From Chloranthus sessilifolius (Eukaryota; Streptophyta; Magnoliopsida; Chloranthales; Chloranthaceae), in the NCBI GenBank assembly GCA_021018995.1, contig CM037589.1:13903001-13967000 (forward strand): 64,000 nt of DNA, read 5' to 3'. Position 1 is the stretch's first letter; every line of letters begins with the position of its first letter. Below, piece after piece: positions 53,140-63,979 of the stretch. The notes below the pieces were generated by a model. The model saw nothing but the letters and a program-made list of their open reading frames with translations, was not told where the DNA came from and made no database searches. The position numbers and the translations under genes are program-made.

Positions 53140-55510
53140 CCATTACATGTTATGGAAGAAAGAAAGAAGTTGATTGACACTGAACCTTCTGACGTTAAAG
53201 ACCGAGGGGTCTTCTATGCCGGCTGCAATCGCCCAGTAGCAAACCAATATGAGACTGGATCGAATAAGATTGTCTTTAGAAAAAGAAACTCAATTGCACC
53301 TAATGTCGTTGCACAAGAGCCAAGTATTCCAAAGGATGGAAATGTGTAAGTGATCCCAGATCCATTGCTTGAACCTGCTGACTGGGAGGGAGGCCCAACT
53401 GAGAATGGTACCAATTAGGTTACTGGGTAAACAATAAGAAATGTTGAAGGTTTTGAAGCATCTATACTAAACAGGCAAAATTCTTTCACATAGAAGGAAA
53501 AGGTGTTCAGAGTCCTCCTCACAGCCATTGCAGAAGAAACAGTTTTGAGAGAGAGACATGCCCCTTCTGTTTAAATTGAAAATGGTAGGGAATTTGTTCC
53601 AACACAAGGACCAAAGAAAGAAAGAGATCTTTGAAGGGATCTTAAAATCCCAGCTTGCGGCCCAACTGATCGAGGTGTTGTTTGAGAGAAGGGGTCAATA
53701 AGCAGCCTTCACCGAAAACTGTCTCTTTTTATTGCTATGCCAAAGTATGGAATCAGTTTGGTTGAGAGGAAGACAAAAATGATCAAGGATTCCCGAGAGT
53801 TCATTGAATTCACTGATTTTAACATCACTAAGTCTGTGCCAAAAGTCAATTTGCCATTGCGAATTCCCAGGAAACTCAAAAATTTTAGAGACTTTTGATT
53901 TAAGATCAAAAGCAATGCTAAAAAGATTGAGAAACTTATAATCGAAACTGAACTCAGAACCGATCCATTTATCAGTCCAAAAGTGAATACTGTCACCCGA
54001 TCCGACAGTAAAGGATATATTTTTAATATAATCCTCCCTAATAGATAGCAAACCTTTCAACCACCATGAAGAGCTATTGTATTTGATATTTCTTATTTCC
54101 CAACCTCTATCGCATACATGATATTTGTGAATTACAATTTCTTTCCACCATTAGTCCAAGGAATCTCCAAGACGCCACTACCATTTCATCATCAAAGCAG
54201 TGTTCATAGCAATAACGGGTCTGATGCCAAGGCCTCCGGCCCTTTTGGGTCAGGTAATTTTATTCCAACTCAAAAGGTGTAACTTTCTATTTTCTCCTAA
54301 ATCGTCCCACAAAAAGTTTCTCTCGAGTCTTTCGATTTCTTGACAAACTTTAGCCGGGCATTTGTAGAAAGATAAAAAATACGTCGAAATGACACTAAGA
54401 ACAGAATGGGTGAGTTTCAACCTACCACCCTTAGAGAGCATCTTACTTTTCCACCCATTGAACCTACCATTGATTTTTGTGATGACTGGGTCCCAATTGG
54501 AGGTTTTAATTTTCCCAACTCTAATTGGGATTCCTAAATGGTTGAGGGGAAATGTGGTCGGAACTAGAGCAGCGGAGCTGGCCCAACTGTGCAAGGATTG
54601 CTCATCAATATTGATTCCAAAAATATTTGATTTATCTTAATGGACTCTTTGGCCCGAAGCTTCTTCGTACGCCTTTAAGATATTACAAACATTGTAGATT
54701 TTGATAGGGTCTCCTCCACACATAACTAGAGAATCGTCTGCATATTGGAGAAGATTTATGCGAGAATTATATCTAGGATTTGAAAAACCGACTATGGTAT
54801 TTTCATGTTCCGCCTTTTGAAAATAGGAGAGTCAAACCTTCACTGACAATATCGAAAAGGTAGGGAGAAAGATGACAACTCTGTCTCAATCCCTTAGAAG
54901 ACTCAAAAAAATCGCAAGCCTTTCCATTTATGATAATAGAAAAGTGAGTAGTAGAAAGATAGCTGTGAATCCAAGATCTCCAACGGTCACCAAAGCCCAT
55001 TTTCTTCATCATATAGAGCAAATAATCCCAACTTACTCTGTCGTAAACTTTTTCCATATTGATTTAAATAAGGATCCCTTTTTGTTTAAAAGAATACATA
55101 GAGTGGATGCTTTCACTAACAATCACAGTGAAATCAAGGATTTGGTTACCCTCGATAAAAGCGCCTTAAGATTTCGATATAACATACCCCATCACCCTTT
55201 TAAGTCTATTGGCTAAAATTTTAGCGATGATCTTATAAAGGCTAGTGACCAAGGAGATTGGCCTAAACTTTCGCTTCTCGTTCGCTCCTCTTTCTTTAGA
55301 GATAAGAACGATGAAAGTAGCGTTGGTTTATTTGTGTATGAAACTGTCCTCTCAGAATTTATCAAGCATCCGAAGAACATCGATCACTGACCAATATTTT
55401 TGAAAAAATCCCAATGTGTAACTGTTCAGCCCAGGAGCGCGCTCTATGCTATAGGATTTGATGGCGGCTACTATCTCTTCTTCTTGGAAACCAGTTTTCA
55501 ACTGATCGAC
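53140..55510 (-). mobile_element. L1-type LINE ORF2 remnant, minus strand
   Basis: Read from high to low coordinates: ISKERGANEKRKFRPISLVTSLYKIIA near 55220-55310, EKVYDRVSWDYLLYMMKKMGF (54993-55057), GLRQSCHLSPYLFDIVSEGL (54830-54890), LNHLGIPIRVGK (about 54500-54540), WKSKMLSKGGRLKLTHSVLS, FLWDDLGENRK (about 54290), and the zinc-binding region FWTDKWIG (about 53950) and ILWHSNKKRQFSVKAAY (53695-53745). The polymerase motif is not intact and stops interrupt it. The endonuclease and 5' end are missing. Confidence 0.85.
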
Positions 55511-55597
55511 CTCGATCATAGATCCCAACTTATTTTGTTAGTTTTATATATGTATAATAATCGAGGTTTCCTATTGAGCATGCCCCTTTAGGACAGT

Positions 55598-55770
55598 GTG
55601 GAACATCCGCAGCCCCCACATACCCTTAACACAAGGGAGACTCCTAGTTTTGACCTATATAAAGAGCGAACCCATGACCTCAATCACCATACCCATACCC
55701 TTATGAGTCAGATCCCACCTTATGAGGCACTCAAGCCATGCGTGACCATCATGTTAGTCCATCTCTTTTG
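55598..55770 (-). mobile_element. tRNA-derived SINE, copy 2
   Basis: On the minus strand: 'ggactaacatgatggtcacgcatgg' (A-box region) and 'gattgaggtcatgggttcgctc' (B-box region), with the same order and downstream 'actaggagtctcccttgtg' as 48783-48938. Confidence 0.5.
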
Positions 55771-56010
55771 ATACAGTGCAGATCACATTGGACAAATACA
55801 TGGAGGCCCTAGATCGATGTAGGTCCACTCGAGATTGGTTAGTAAAAATTTGTGCTATGCACTAGTAGAAATTATGGATCCAAATGTTAGACAATTGCGC
55901 GAAGGCTCATTCTGGAATGGAAACATCAAAATGATCAAAAGTCACTCCTTTGCCGTGATGTTCGCGTTTTTAGGGGAAATTCCTTCGTTTAGGGCCCCGT
56001 AAACAATAAT

Positions 56011-56330
56011 TTTGCTATTTTATGAAATAATCTCTTGTACGATTCCCGATGTTGTACAAATCAGAATCAATTCGATTCTGGGTTGATTCTAACGATAAGA
56101 TATTTCCATCTACAGGCTTATCTCTTTTTTACTATATTTAGTATTTTTTACTATTTTTAGCAAAATTACTATTTTTAGTAAATTTGCTATTTTATGAAAT
56201 AATCTCTTGTACGATTCCCGATGTTGTACAAATAAGAATCAATTCGATTCTGGTTTGATTCTAGCGATAAGATATTTCCATTTATGGGCTTAACTCTTTT
56301 TTACTATTTTTAGCAATTTTTTAAAAATGA
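56011..56330 (+). repeat. 172-bp tandem duplication
   Basis: 'tttgctattttatgaaataa' begins at 56011 and again at 56183. Both units run through 'gatgttgtacaaat', 'tcaattcgattctgg' to 'cttttttactat' with few differences. Confidence 0.9.
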
Positions 56331-56496
56331 GAAATTATTAAAAGATAACGTCAAGTGATTTTTGTATTTTTAAAGAGTGGATTTTCATATAAAAGCATGA
56401 TACTATATATTAATAACTAGTACCAAATAATTGTTATAATTTATTACCTTCACATTTATTCTTTTTTGTCTATTTTTTCATTGGCAAGCTTGAGGT

Positions 56497-56658
56497 CACT
56501 ATAAAAATAAGTTGTTTTAGCGACAACCAAAAACTACCGTGATTACTAAAATAGCTGCTGCTACTAGTCATGTCACTATTGAAACAACAAGTTTTTTGTT
56601 AATAGCGGCAGTGTTTGGCTACCAAAAACTGCCACTAATAGTCTTATATTTTGTAGTG
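56497..56658. mobile_element. CACTA-type MITE
   Basis: Ends CACTATAAAAATAAG and TTATATTTTGTAGTG. The 3-bp flanks are ggt on both sides (56494-56496, 56659-56661). The interior has 'aatagcggcagtgt' and 'accaaaaactgcc' as in 35554-35705. Confidence 0.8.
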
Positions 56659-57303
56659 GGTTATGGGGACCTTACTCTCTTCATCATCAATATGATTGAA
56701 AGAGACCGATGTGAGGTTTTCCCTTGAATTTTTTTTTTTGAAAAAAGTTTGCCAAACATGGCCTTACATACTTAGCAAATCTTTTTGGAGACCTACTTTT
56801 CACAATACCATTTGCCCCTTTATAAATGTTTGAGAAGCAGCATATTTCTAAAGTGCTCCATTCATTATTGTTTCGATATCAATTGTCCCTTTATTCCAAT
56901 GCAAATATGAGAAGTAGCATGGGCTGCTTCTTAACACAAGACTATTTTTTTGGTTAAAGTCGATCAGGACCTTGAGTGAAAAACGTTCTTCAGCCAAAAA
57001 ATTTTCCTCAAAAATGCTTGTTTGAAAAGTGTTGCCAAAAAGGCCGCATCAGTAAATTGGTTTTTTCAATTGGCAATTGCGGTTTATGGGTCCCCACTAT
57101 TTTATTAAAAAAGAAGAGAAAATTACATTCTACGAAAAGTTCAAGGGAGGTTTTCTCTAATGTGAGAGTTGAAAACTTGAGGAAGGGCATCATTTGCAAA
57201 TTATCAAACAACTTTAGATTTGTTGTGCGGAAGTTCACAAACTAATCAATGATCTCGCGATGAACGATTAAATAAAAATGCAAAAACAGAAGAAAATCAA
57301 CCA

Positions 57304-57429
57304 CACTATAAAAAATAAGACTATTAGCGGCAACCAAAACTGCCGCTAATAGTCTTTAATAGGTTTTTGTTAATAGCAGCAGTTTTTTGCTCTAAAAAAC
57401 TGCCACTAATAATCTGTTTGTTTGTGGTG
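57304..57429. mobile_element. CACTA-type MITE, third copy
   Basis: Starts CACTATAAAAAATAAGACT and ends TTTGTTTGTGGTG. The interior shows 'attagcggcaacc' and 'aactgccgctaatagtc'. The right end is mutated and a 3-bp duplication is not clear. Confidence 0.65.
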
Positions 57430-57815
57430 ACCACAAGTACACAAGAGACAATATTTACATGGTTCGATAATATTTACGTGGTTCGGCAATATACCTACGT
57501 CCACGGGCAGCGATAATCCACTATATTGATGATTCCATAAGAATACACTTAAGTCTCACTAAAGCTCTCCTCAAAACCTTTGATAAGTTTTCCCAAGCTT
57601 TACAATAATATCTCAACTCTCTAAGTTGGTCATGAGTTTTCCCTTTATATAGAAGACACAAACCCTACTTCTAGTCTAATAGAAACTAGCCTTATATAGA
57701 GTTTGAACATTATTGGGCCATTGCCGATTAGAGTCAAACTATAATTCAACCTCTAGATTAGAGCCAACCTCCAAGTTAGAGTCCAACTATAATTCAAACT
57801 CTCAAAGTTAGAACC

Positions 57816-58823
57816 TGTTAGATAAATCAAAGAACAGAAATCCGAAAATAATGAAAAGGGCAAGAGAATTGGACTCGAGGCACGTAATCGTTGTCTTTAA
57901 AACGCTATTCGCTCCCTACTCGAGTAAATCTTCGAGTTTGCAAAAGGGTTCCAGCGAGACGTTTCCAGGATACAACGAGCCCAATCTCTTGGATGCGATC
58001 CGCTACTTTGCAACAGTAGAAGATCGCCCCAGAAAACTCAATCCGATGGAGTACCACCAAAAGAAGAAAGCAAGAGGAATTCTCAAGTTCTATGCAAGGA
58101 TTCCGATGGATTTTAGAGTGTTAGAATCTGTATCCTAAGGCCTCCTTATATAGAAATTTCAATATGACTGTTGGACCAACAATCATATTTTAGACAGCTC
58201 AGATCTTTCAAAGATCTCAACCGCTACATCCAACGGCTGCATGAAAGGTTGTAACTTTTCGAATTCAAATTCGAACGGTTGTACACCTTTATAAGCGGTT
58301 ATGAAACGGTTGGGTCCAACGGTCAACGTTTGACCAATCCGTTTGGCCCAATAGAACCGAATTGAACGTTTGACCAATCCGTTTGGCCCAATATAACCGA
58401 ATTGACCCGCTGAATAGTGACCTATTAGGCCCGACCCAAATCATGAATAATCTGACCGTTATATCTGCCTGGTCAAAAAGTCAAACCTCTCCTTGCGACG
58501 ATGCGAAGTGTAAAGTGTGCACGCGCCTAAAAAGCGTAATCGCCTAGCATGTCGCCACGCCACTTGTGCAGCAGCAAGCGCGTCTTGTGACAGCTCGCCG
58601 CTAAGCATACTCTTATCTTATTATTGTTAAACAATAATAGAAGGTGAAATGTTCTATATATAGCCTAGACACTTTTTATTTTTACCAATGTGAGACTATT
58701 CATTTGCATATAAAACTTGAGAATATCTATTGCCTAAAATCCAACCCAAAACTAAGAAATCAAATAAAGTTTTATTTTCTTTAAATTATTAAAATATTTA
58801 TTATATTAATAATAAATATAACA
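57816..58823. mobile_element. Solo LTR (copia-type), 1,008 bp
   Basis: Begins TGTTAGATAA and ends AATATAACA (TG..CA). Flanks gaacc (57811-57815) and gagtc (58824-58828) each differ by one base from gagcc, which occurs in the surrounding repeat units ('agagccaacctcc'). It interrupts the 'gttagagtcaacctcc' repeat. No internal domain. Confidence 0.7.
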
Positions 58824-59145
58824 GAGTCAACCTCCAAATTAGAGTTCAACTACAATTCAAACTCTAAGTTAAGGTCAAACAATAATTCCCCGCCTGACTA
58901 TAAGCTTCAACATGTAGTTTGAGTCAGCCTTCAAATTAGAGTAAAACGATAATTCAATCTCCAAGTTAGAGCCAAATCACAAGATTTTTCCAGATTTTGT
59001 TAAGAAGTCGGCAAAATTAATAGTCTCTCTAGATATGAATGAATTGACAGTTTTGAAATGAAAGTCTTCTCTAATGTAAAAGTACAAAGCTTAAAGAAGG
59101 GCATCAGTTGAAAACCATCGAACAACTTTAGATCTTTCTAAGCCA

Positions 59146-60341
59146 TATTTTTCTAATCCACAGAATTATCAGTATCTCTCGAGACATGAATAAATTGGCA
59201 ATTTTGAAATGAAAGCCCGAAAATTTTGATTCGCTTGACAATATTTTTGTGCTTACATTTACCTCTTAAATAACTGTAATATCAAGTTTTGCTCAACCCT
59301 TTAACTAATCTTTTTTCCGACCATAAAATATGGCTGTTTTTTACTTTTTAATGTAAGTCACTGAATTAAAATATGGCTGTTGTTACTACCAACCACCTTA
59401 TGCTACAACCACCTCACTTAAGCAAAGAAAAATTCGAATCAAACGGTACATAGCCATCGTTTTGTGTCCCAATCTTCCACACAATAATCTTGAGCACGAG
59501 CGTCAATCAGAGAGAGTCTGACAGTCAGACTCAGGGATTTCTTTTAAGCCCAAACCTTTCCCGAATCGAGTTCGAGCCAAGCCAGCCTTGTTTCCTTAAA
59601 ATAGTAGGATTTTTTTAGGCCAGGCCTGGTTTTGAGTGGCCCGATTATTTTATCCTAAAACTAATGACCGAACCCGGCTCAGATATAATCGGGCCAGGTT
59701 TGGCACAGATGCGTTTGGGCTGAGACTTTTTATTTGAGCCCAAATCTGGCCTAAGTTTGGCCGAGACGGGTTCGGGCTGAGCCCAACCTATTGACTGCCC
59801 TATTCAAATCCGCTCTCTTTGCTTTCAAATTTGCTCCATACAAAATGGTTAACATTAATCCATCATTTCGTTTTTCATGTTGAATTGGACCTAATTGAAC
59901 TGCGAACAATTCGTTGTGGCAAAGTCGTGATTTGCTCGTTGAATTGGCGAATTAAATAGGGTGGATTACCCAGTCGGCTCCCAACTCTTTCTAGTCTACC
60001 CATCAGGGTCCCAGCTTCGTGAAATGACTCAGCAAGGTCATGACCCTAAACTTTTTTTTATTATTTACCAACAAGGGTTCTGCATGTTCCTAAAATTTTG
60101 CACATGTTTATTTTATTATTTTAAGTTAATTTTTAGAGGGCCAAAATACCCTAACAGAAATTTAACATAAGGCTAGAGCTAAGCCAAATTGAATTGGGCC
60201 GGGCTTGGGCTTGCCAATTTTTCCAAGCTAAGATAAGTCCAATTACTTTTCAGGCCCAGCCACCAAGCTTGATTAAAAAAGGGGCACGTTATAGCTTGAC
60301 CCGTCCACACGCTGCCGCCAGAGTACTTAGATCAACCTCAG
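59146..60341. other. Gene-free stretch
   Basis: 59440-59505 is a family M arm fragment ('cacacaataatcttgagcac'). 59505-59810 and 60175-60290 are rich in 'gggctgagccc', 'ggcccgattat' motifs of worn hAT-type MITEs, without paired ends. No gene recognised. Confidence 0.4.
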
Positions 60342-60558
60342 CATGGGTCAAAATTTCATCCGATACCAATACGCATCGGATGATACGTATTGGTATTGGA
60401 CCAGGAATATACGGTACATTTAATGTACTGTATCGTCCATTTTACATACAAATGCCCGAACGATACATTCAATGTATCGTTTGGTAAGTTACTATTCCGA
60501 TACGTATCGGTTTGGAGCTCGGACGATACGTATCGGATACCCGAGATTTTGACCGTTG
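60342..60558. mobile_element. hAT MITE of the GATACGTATC family, second copy
   Basis: Ends CATGGGTCAAAATTTC and GAGATTTTGACCGTTG. Flanks aacctcag (60334-60341) and aaccccag (60559-60566) match at 7 of 8. The interior holds several GATACGTATCGG palindromes and an inverted 'acattcaatgtatcg' pair. Confidence 0.8.
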
Positions 60559-61110
60559 AACCCCAGTCCATCTCCTACACAAAAGAATACGTGCACAGAT
60601 TTTATGGATGTCAAAAATCAGAGACAAATTAAAGTGTACATGCACAGATCCTACATGTGGGTTGGAGAATCTTGACTTTCTTGGTTTCCACTTTTTATAG
60701 GATGACATGCAGTCAAGATTCTCCTATATCCAAGGGCTACAAATGTGATTGAACTCGAAATCCGGTTCAACCTGATTTGACCATTGCCCTCTACCATATA
60801 TAACACGAAACCAAACAATGCCTCCCTTACACATCACCTGTTGTCATGTGCCAACATGTAATCACCAAAATACCCCTACTTTCGGCACATCATCATCACA
60901 GCCTTATGTTATATATTTGGGTGGATTATCACTATTTTCTTCTCTTTTCCTCCATTTCTACTTCACTCATAAAGACTGTTTAGAGAATTTTATATATGGA
61001 GCGAATTCATTATTTCAAATGCCAATGAAGTCAGGCCAAAACCCCTTGCTTGCGTGTGTGTAGAAAATAGAGATAATATATTTCTTCTTTATCATCAAGA
61101 AAATAAAATT

Positions 61111-61135
61111 CTAATCTATGCTTTTCTTTGACATT
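61111..61135 (+). promoter_or_regulatory. Upstream block shared with PELPK-like gene 1
   Basis: 'tctatgcttttctttgacat' is the counterpart of the block at about 32085-32105. The distance to the start codon is similar (about 240 against 200 bp). Confidence 0.4.
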
Positions 61136-61258
61136 ACAAAACAAATATGGGTAAGAAGGTGAACTAACAACGACTATACACAAAAAACAAACACCAAACA
61201 CATATTTTGCCATCTAGTTTTCTTAACCACCATACTCATCATCCATCAACTCCTCCCC

Positions 61259-61266
61259 TATAAAAA
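61259..61266 (+). promoter_or_regulatory. TATA box of PELPK-like gene 2
   Basis: TATAAAAA in 'cccctataaaaaccc', 96 bp before the start codon, in the same context as in gene 1. Confidence 0.7.
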
Positions 61267-61354
61267 CCCAATCTCACCTCAAAATCACTCATCCTATAAT
61301 CCCTTTTCCTATATCTTACAACTTTAACACTTGCCCATTTACACCCATACCACC

Positions 61355-61765
61355 ATGGCTTCTAAACCATATTTCCTCATAACCACCCTCATTGTTCTCT
61401 TGTCTAACGCCAACCACGTTTGCCTCGCGGCTCGCCAATTGTTGCAGGTCCCCCCTGTGCCGACTCTACCGACAGTCCCGAAACTGCCACCACTAGCAAA
61501 TCCTCAGTTGCCTCCACTGCCCGTCACGCCGTCTCTGCCAAAGCCCACCGCGTTGCCACCTTTACCATCTCTCCCTTCTATTCCAGCGATACCAACATCC
61601 ACATTGCCACCATTGCCTTCCTTGCCTACAATTCCTACAGTGCCTAAGCTAACACTACCTCCATTGTCTTCAATCCCATTGCCCACCATCCCAACAAACT
61701 TCCCTTCCATTCCTTTCATCCCTTCATTCTGGCCACCTCCTTCAACCAGTACTACTAGCCCTTGA
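61355..61765 (+). CDS. PELPK-like secreted proline-rich cell-wall protein, gene 2
   Basis: A single exon for 136 residues, start in good context (caccATGGC). Residues 1-25 (MASKPYFLITTLIVLLSNAN then HVCLA) form a signal peptide, followed by ARQL. The rest is almost entirely LPxLP/IPxIP repeats (VPTLPTVPKLPPL, LPPLPSLPSIPAIP, LPPLPSLPTIPTVPKL), ending FWPPPSTSTTSP. It has more repeats than gene 1 (89 residues), and the first 30 residues are clearly paralogous. Such proteins are exported to the wall and thought to interact with pectin or other wall polymers. There is no cysteine in the mature part, no catalytic motif and no obvious GPI-anchor signal. A frame opening 24 bases earlier exists but would spoil the signal peptide. 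Function beyond secretion is inferred from the family. Confidence 0.85.
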   Translation: MASKPYFLITTLIVLLSNANHVCLAARQLLQVPPVPTLPTVPKLPPLANPQLPPLPVTPSLPKPTALPPLPSLPSIPAIPTSTLPPLPSLPTIPTVPKLTLPPLSSIPLPTIPTNFPSIPFIPSFWPPPSTSTTSP

Positions 61766-62340
61766 AAGCCACTTGTCTTGCCTAACATCTCTGCTGATGT
61801 GCTGGGTAACCTTGCCTATTAGTAGACATAATTAGTCCCATTTTTATGAGAAGTGTCTTTGCCTGTCGCACAGTGTGTGTTGGCTTCCCTTGTGGATTTA
61901 TGGGTTTTGAACTGTATTTGTGTGGCTGATACTCCATATTGATTGTTTATATTTATATATGTTGGATGTATTTATAAGAGTGAGTTGCTTCATTTGGGAT
62001 TTATAAATATCCAGTCCTTGGAGTGCCTTTTAGAAAATGAAGGGTACCATTGTTTTCATCCTTTCAAACTGCAATCGCCCCAGTTAGTAAAACTATCGAG
62101 TAATTTAGACAATAATTAGAAGTCGCACCCCTTAAACTGATACACTTTTCATGATTCGCATTTCATTCTTCCCACGGTGTCCGGCCAAACCCTGTCGATG
62201 GACAACAACCGAGACTCTAGTGTTGAGGTCAGGGTTCAAATCCCACGTAACCTATCAAAATAAATTAAATGGAATATGTATTTACCAACAAAGATTTGGC
62301 AACAAAAATCAGGGTCGTCCTGGTCTTCCATAGAACTGAT
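61766..62340. other. 3' flank of gene 2 and intergenic sequence
   Basis: The likely 3' UTR runs past 61980. 62190-62250 has 'ggtcagggttcaaatccc', a tRNA B-box-like sequence, but no cloverleaf. It may be a SINE remnant. Confidence 0.35.
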
Positions 62341-62580
62341 CTTTATATCATAGATCAACTATCAAACTTACAGATGTTGACTCCGTGTGGCACACAGTTC
62401 TAAAAGTGGCCTGAGAACTATTTCTCATGATACGCCTATGACCACAGTAATACTTGGGCATGTAGAATCAACACCTGACCATATAATAAGTGATTCATGA
62501 TCTAAAAGTTCAGTTTTGGGAGAAGATTGAGCCGCAAAATGATTTTCATTTTCTGATTCAACATAGTCGACAATTTTAAC
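62340..62580. mobile_element. MITE family M, worn copy
   Basis: 'gatctttatatcatagatcaac', 'gtgtggcacaca', 'catgatctaaaagttcag' in family order. The ends are not recognisable. Confidence 0.4.
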
Positions 62581-62939
62581 TGTGTGATATAAAATATGAA
62601 CAAAGATAAGGAAAGAAAAACAACCACAAAACGATCACTGTACGCAACAATTTTAACATGGTAAAATCCTAATCCAATGAAACATCCAAGAGACATAGTC
62701 CAAACAATCGAATCCATTATGACTAGTAAAAGGGGGCATACAAAGGTGCCAAATTATAAGCAGAACCTAATACTGACGAATCCACCATACCAGTACTCCA
62801 ATCAGACCCTTTCACCAACCAACGAACCAATCCAGATTCATATCTTCACAATTTCTGTTTTGACACATAATTAAAGAACACAATATGAGAAATCAATTTC
62901 TTTACTTTTCATTCACGAATGGTTATTAATAATCACCGA

Positions 62940-63979
62940 TATAGTGACAAATATCGCCGACACATTCAAAAAATTGGCGATAGTCTCCGATGTTGGAGAT
63001 AATATATTAAATATGATTTGTGTTAGAGTTGTAGGCAATATATTAATCTCACATTATTGGTTAGGAAAGGAAATAGTGTCTTGTATGCTCTCTATATAAA
63101 AGGTTCATCTATTATTACTAAGACATATGGAATAAAAGCAATGTAGTCCATTAGTATTATTATACTCTCTCTATCTCTCTTACTCTTCTTCTCTTCTCTC
63201 TCTAATATACTTTAAATGAGTATTTTTTTCCTTTATTTTTTAGGTTATTTATCTCTTTATCGGATTCCTAGGACTTTAATCTATTTGGTGGTTAGTCGGC
63301 GATGAATCGGAGAGTCGGTGATTTAGCCGACTAATCGCCTTCTCAAAATTTAAAAAAAAAAGGGTTTTCTTTCGAGACGACCCGCAATGACGAAGACAAA
63401 TAGCAGCGACGATTGGCTCACAGCCATGAGCAAACTCTTTTCGGCTTTTTCTTGCTTCTTTTCTTCTCATGCTATAATTTTTAAAATACTTATAACCTTA
63501 AAGAAGCTACAGAGTGGCAGAGCCTAGTAAGTAGCCTACAGTAGCTTACATGCACTTACACGACTTATTTAGGTGTCTATTTTAATGACATTAATGGTAC
63601 ATTGTTTCTTAGGGTGTTTATTTTAATGACATTAAAAGTACTATTGGTGTTTACATTAATTTATCAAAGTGTGTTGTGAACTAATTATTTAATTTTTATA
63701 ATTTCAATAATTATAATTAATTATTTAATGTTGTTATATTGAAACTTAATTTTGTGAAAAATGATTTATGATTAAAATTGCACATATATTTAATAAGTGG
63801 TAAATGATAAATTGATATAATTTGTTAATACTTTATATATAGTATTTTTAATATTTAAATACATAAATATTAGTTTTAAACTTTTTCATATATATTTCTA
63901 AGTTTTTAATATTTTTTTTTCATAATTTCTGACTTTTTCCCTTGCCAATTCATTGCTGACTTGCTGGCTTGTCACTATG
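62940..63979. mobile_element. hAT-type element (CATAGTGACAAA family), 1.04 kb, perfect 8-bp duplication
   Basis: Starts TATAGTGACAAATATCGCCG and ends GGCTTGTCACTATG. Flanks atcaccga (62932-62939) and atcaccga (63980-63987) are identical. It is three times the size of the other family members because of an inserted LTR-like sequence starting TGTTGGAGATAA (62993) with a TATA box (TATATAAAA, about 63093-63101) and CT-rich leader. No transposase frame is seen. Confidence 0.8.

Larger units (their letters stand above)
57146..59145. repeat. Old LTR-element debris bracketed by a direct repeat
   Basis: 'tctctaatgtgagagttgaaaact.gaggaagggcatca' (57146-57235) recurs at 59065-59145. Between them lie 'acgtggttcggcaatatacctacgtccacggg' (57477-57510), typical of plant LTR sequences, and short 'gttagagtccaactataattcaa' repeats on both sides of the nested solo LTR. 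The parent element is too decayed to classify. Confidence 0.5.

Noticed and set aside
57851-58138. 95-codon frame as a small gene
   Set aside because: It is wholly inside a solo LTR and has no protein similarity that I can recognise.
62175-62255. Possible tRNA gene (ggttcaaatcc motif)
   Set aside because: Only the B-box-like part is convincing; acceptor and anticodon stems could not be formed.
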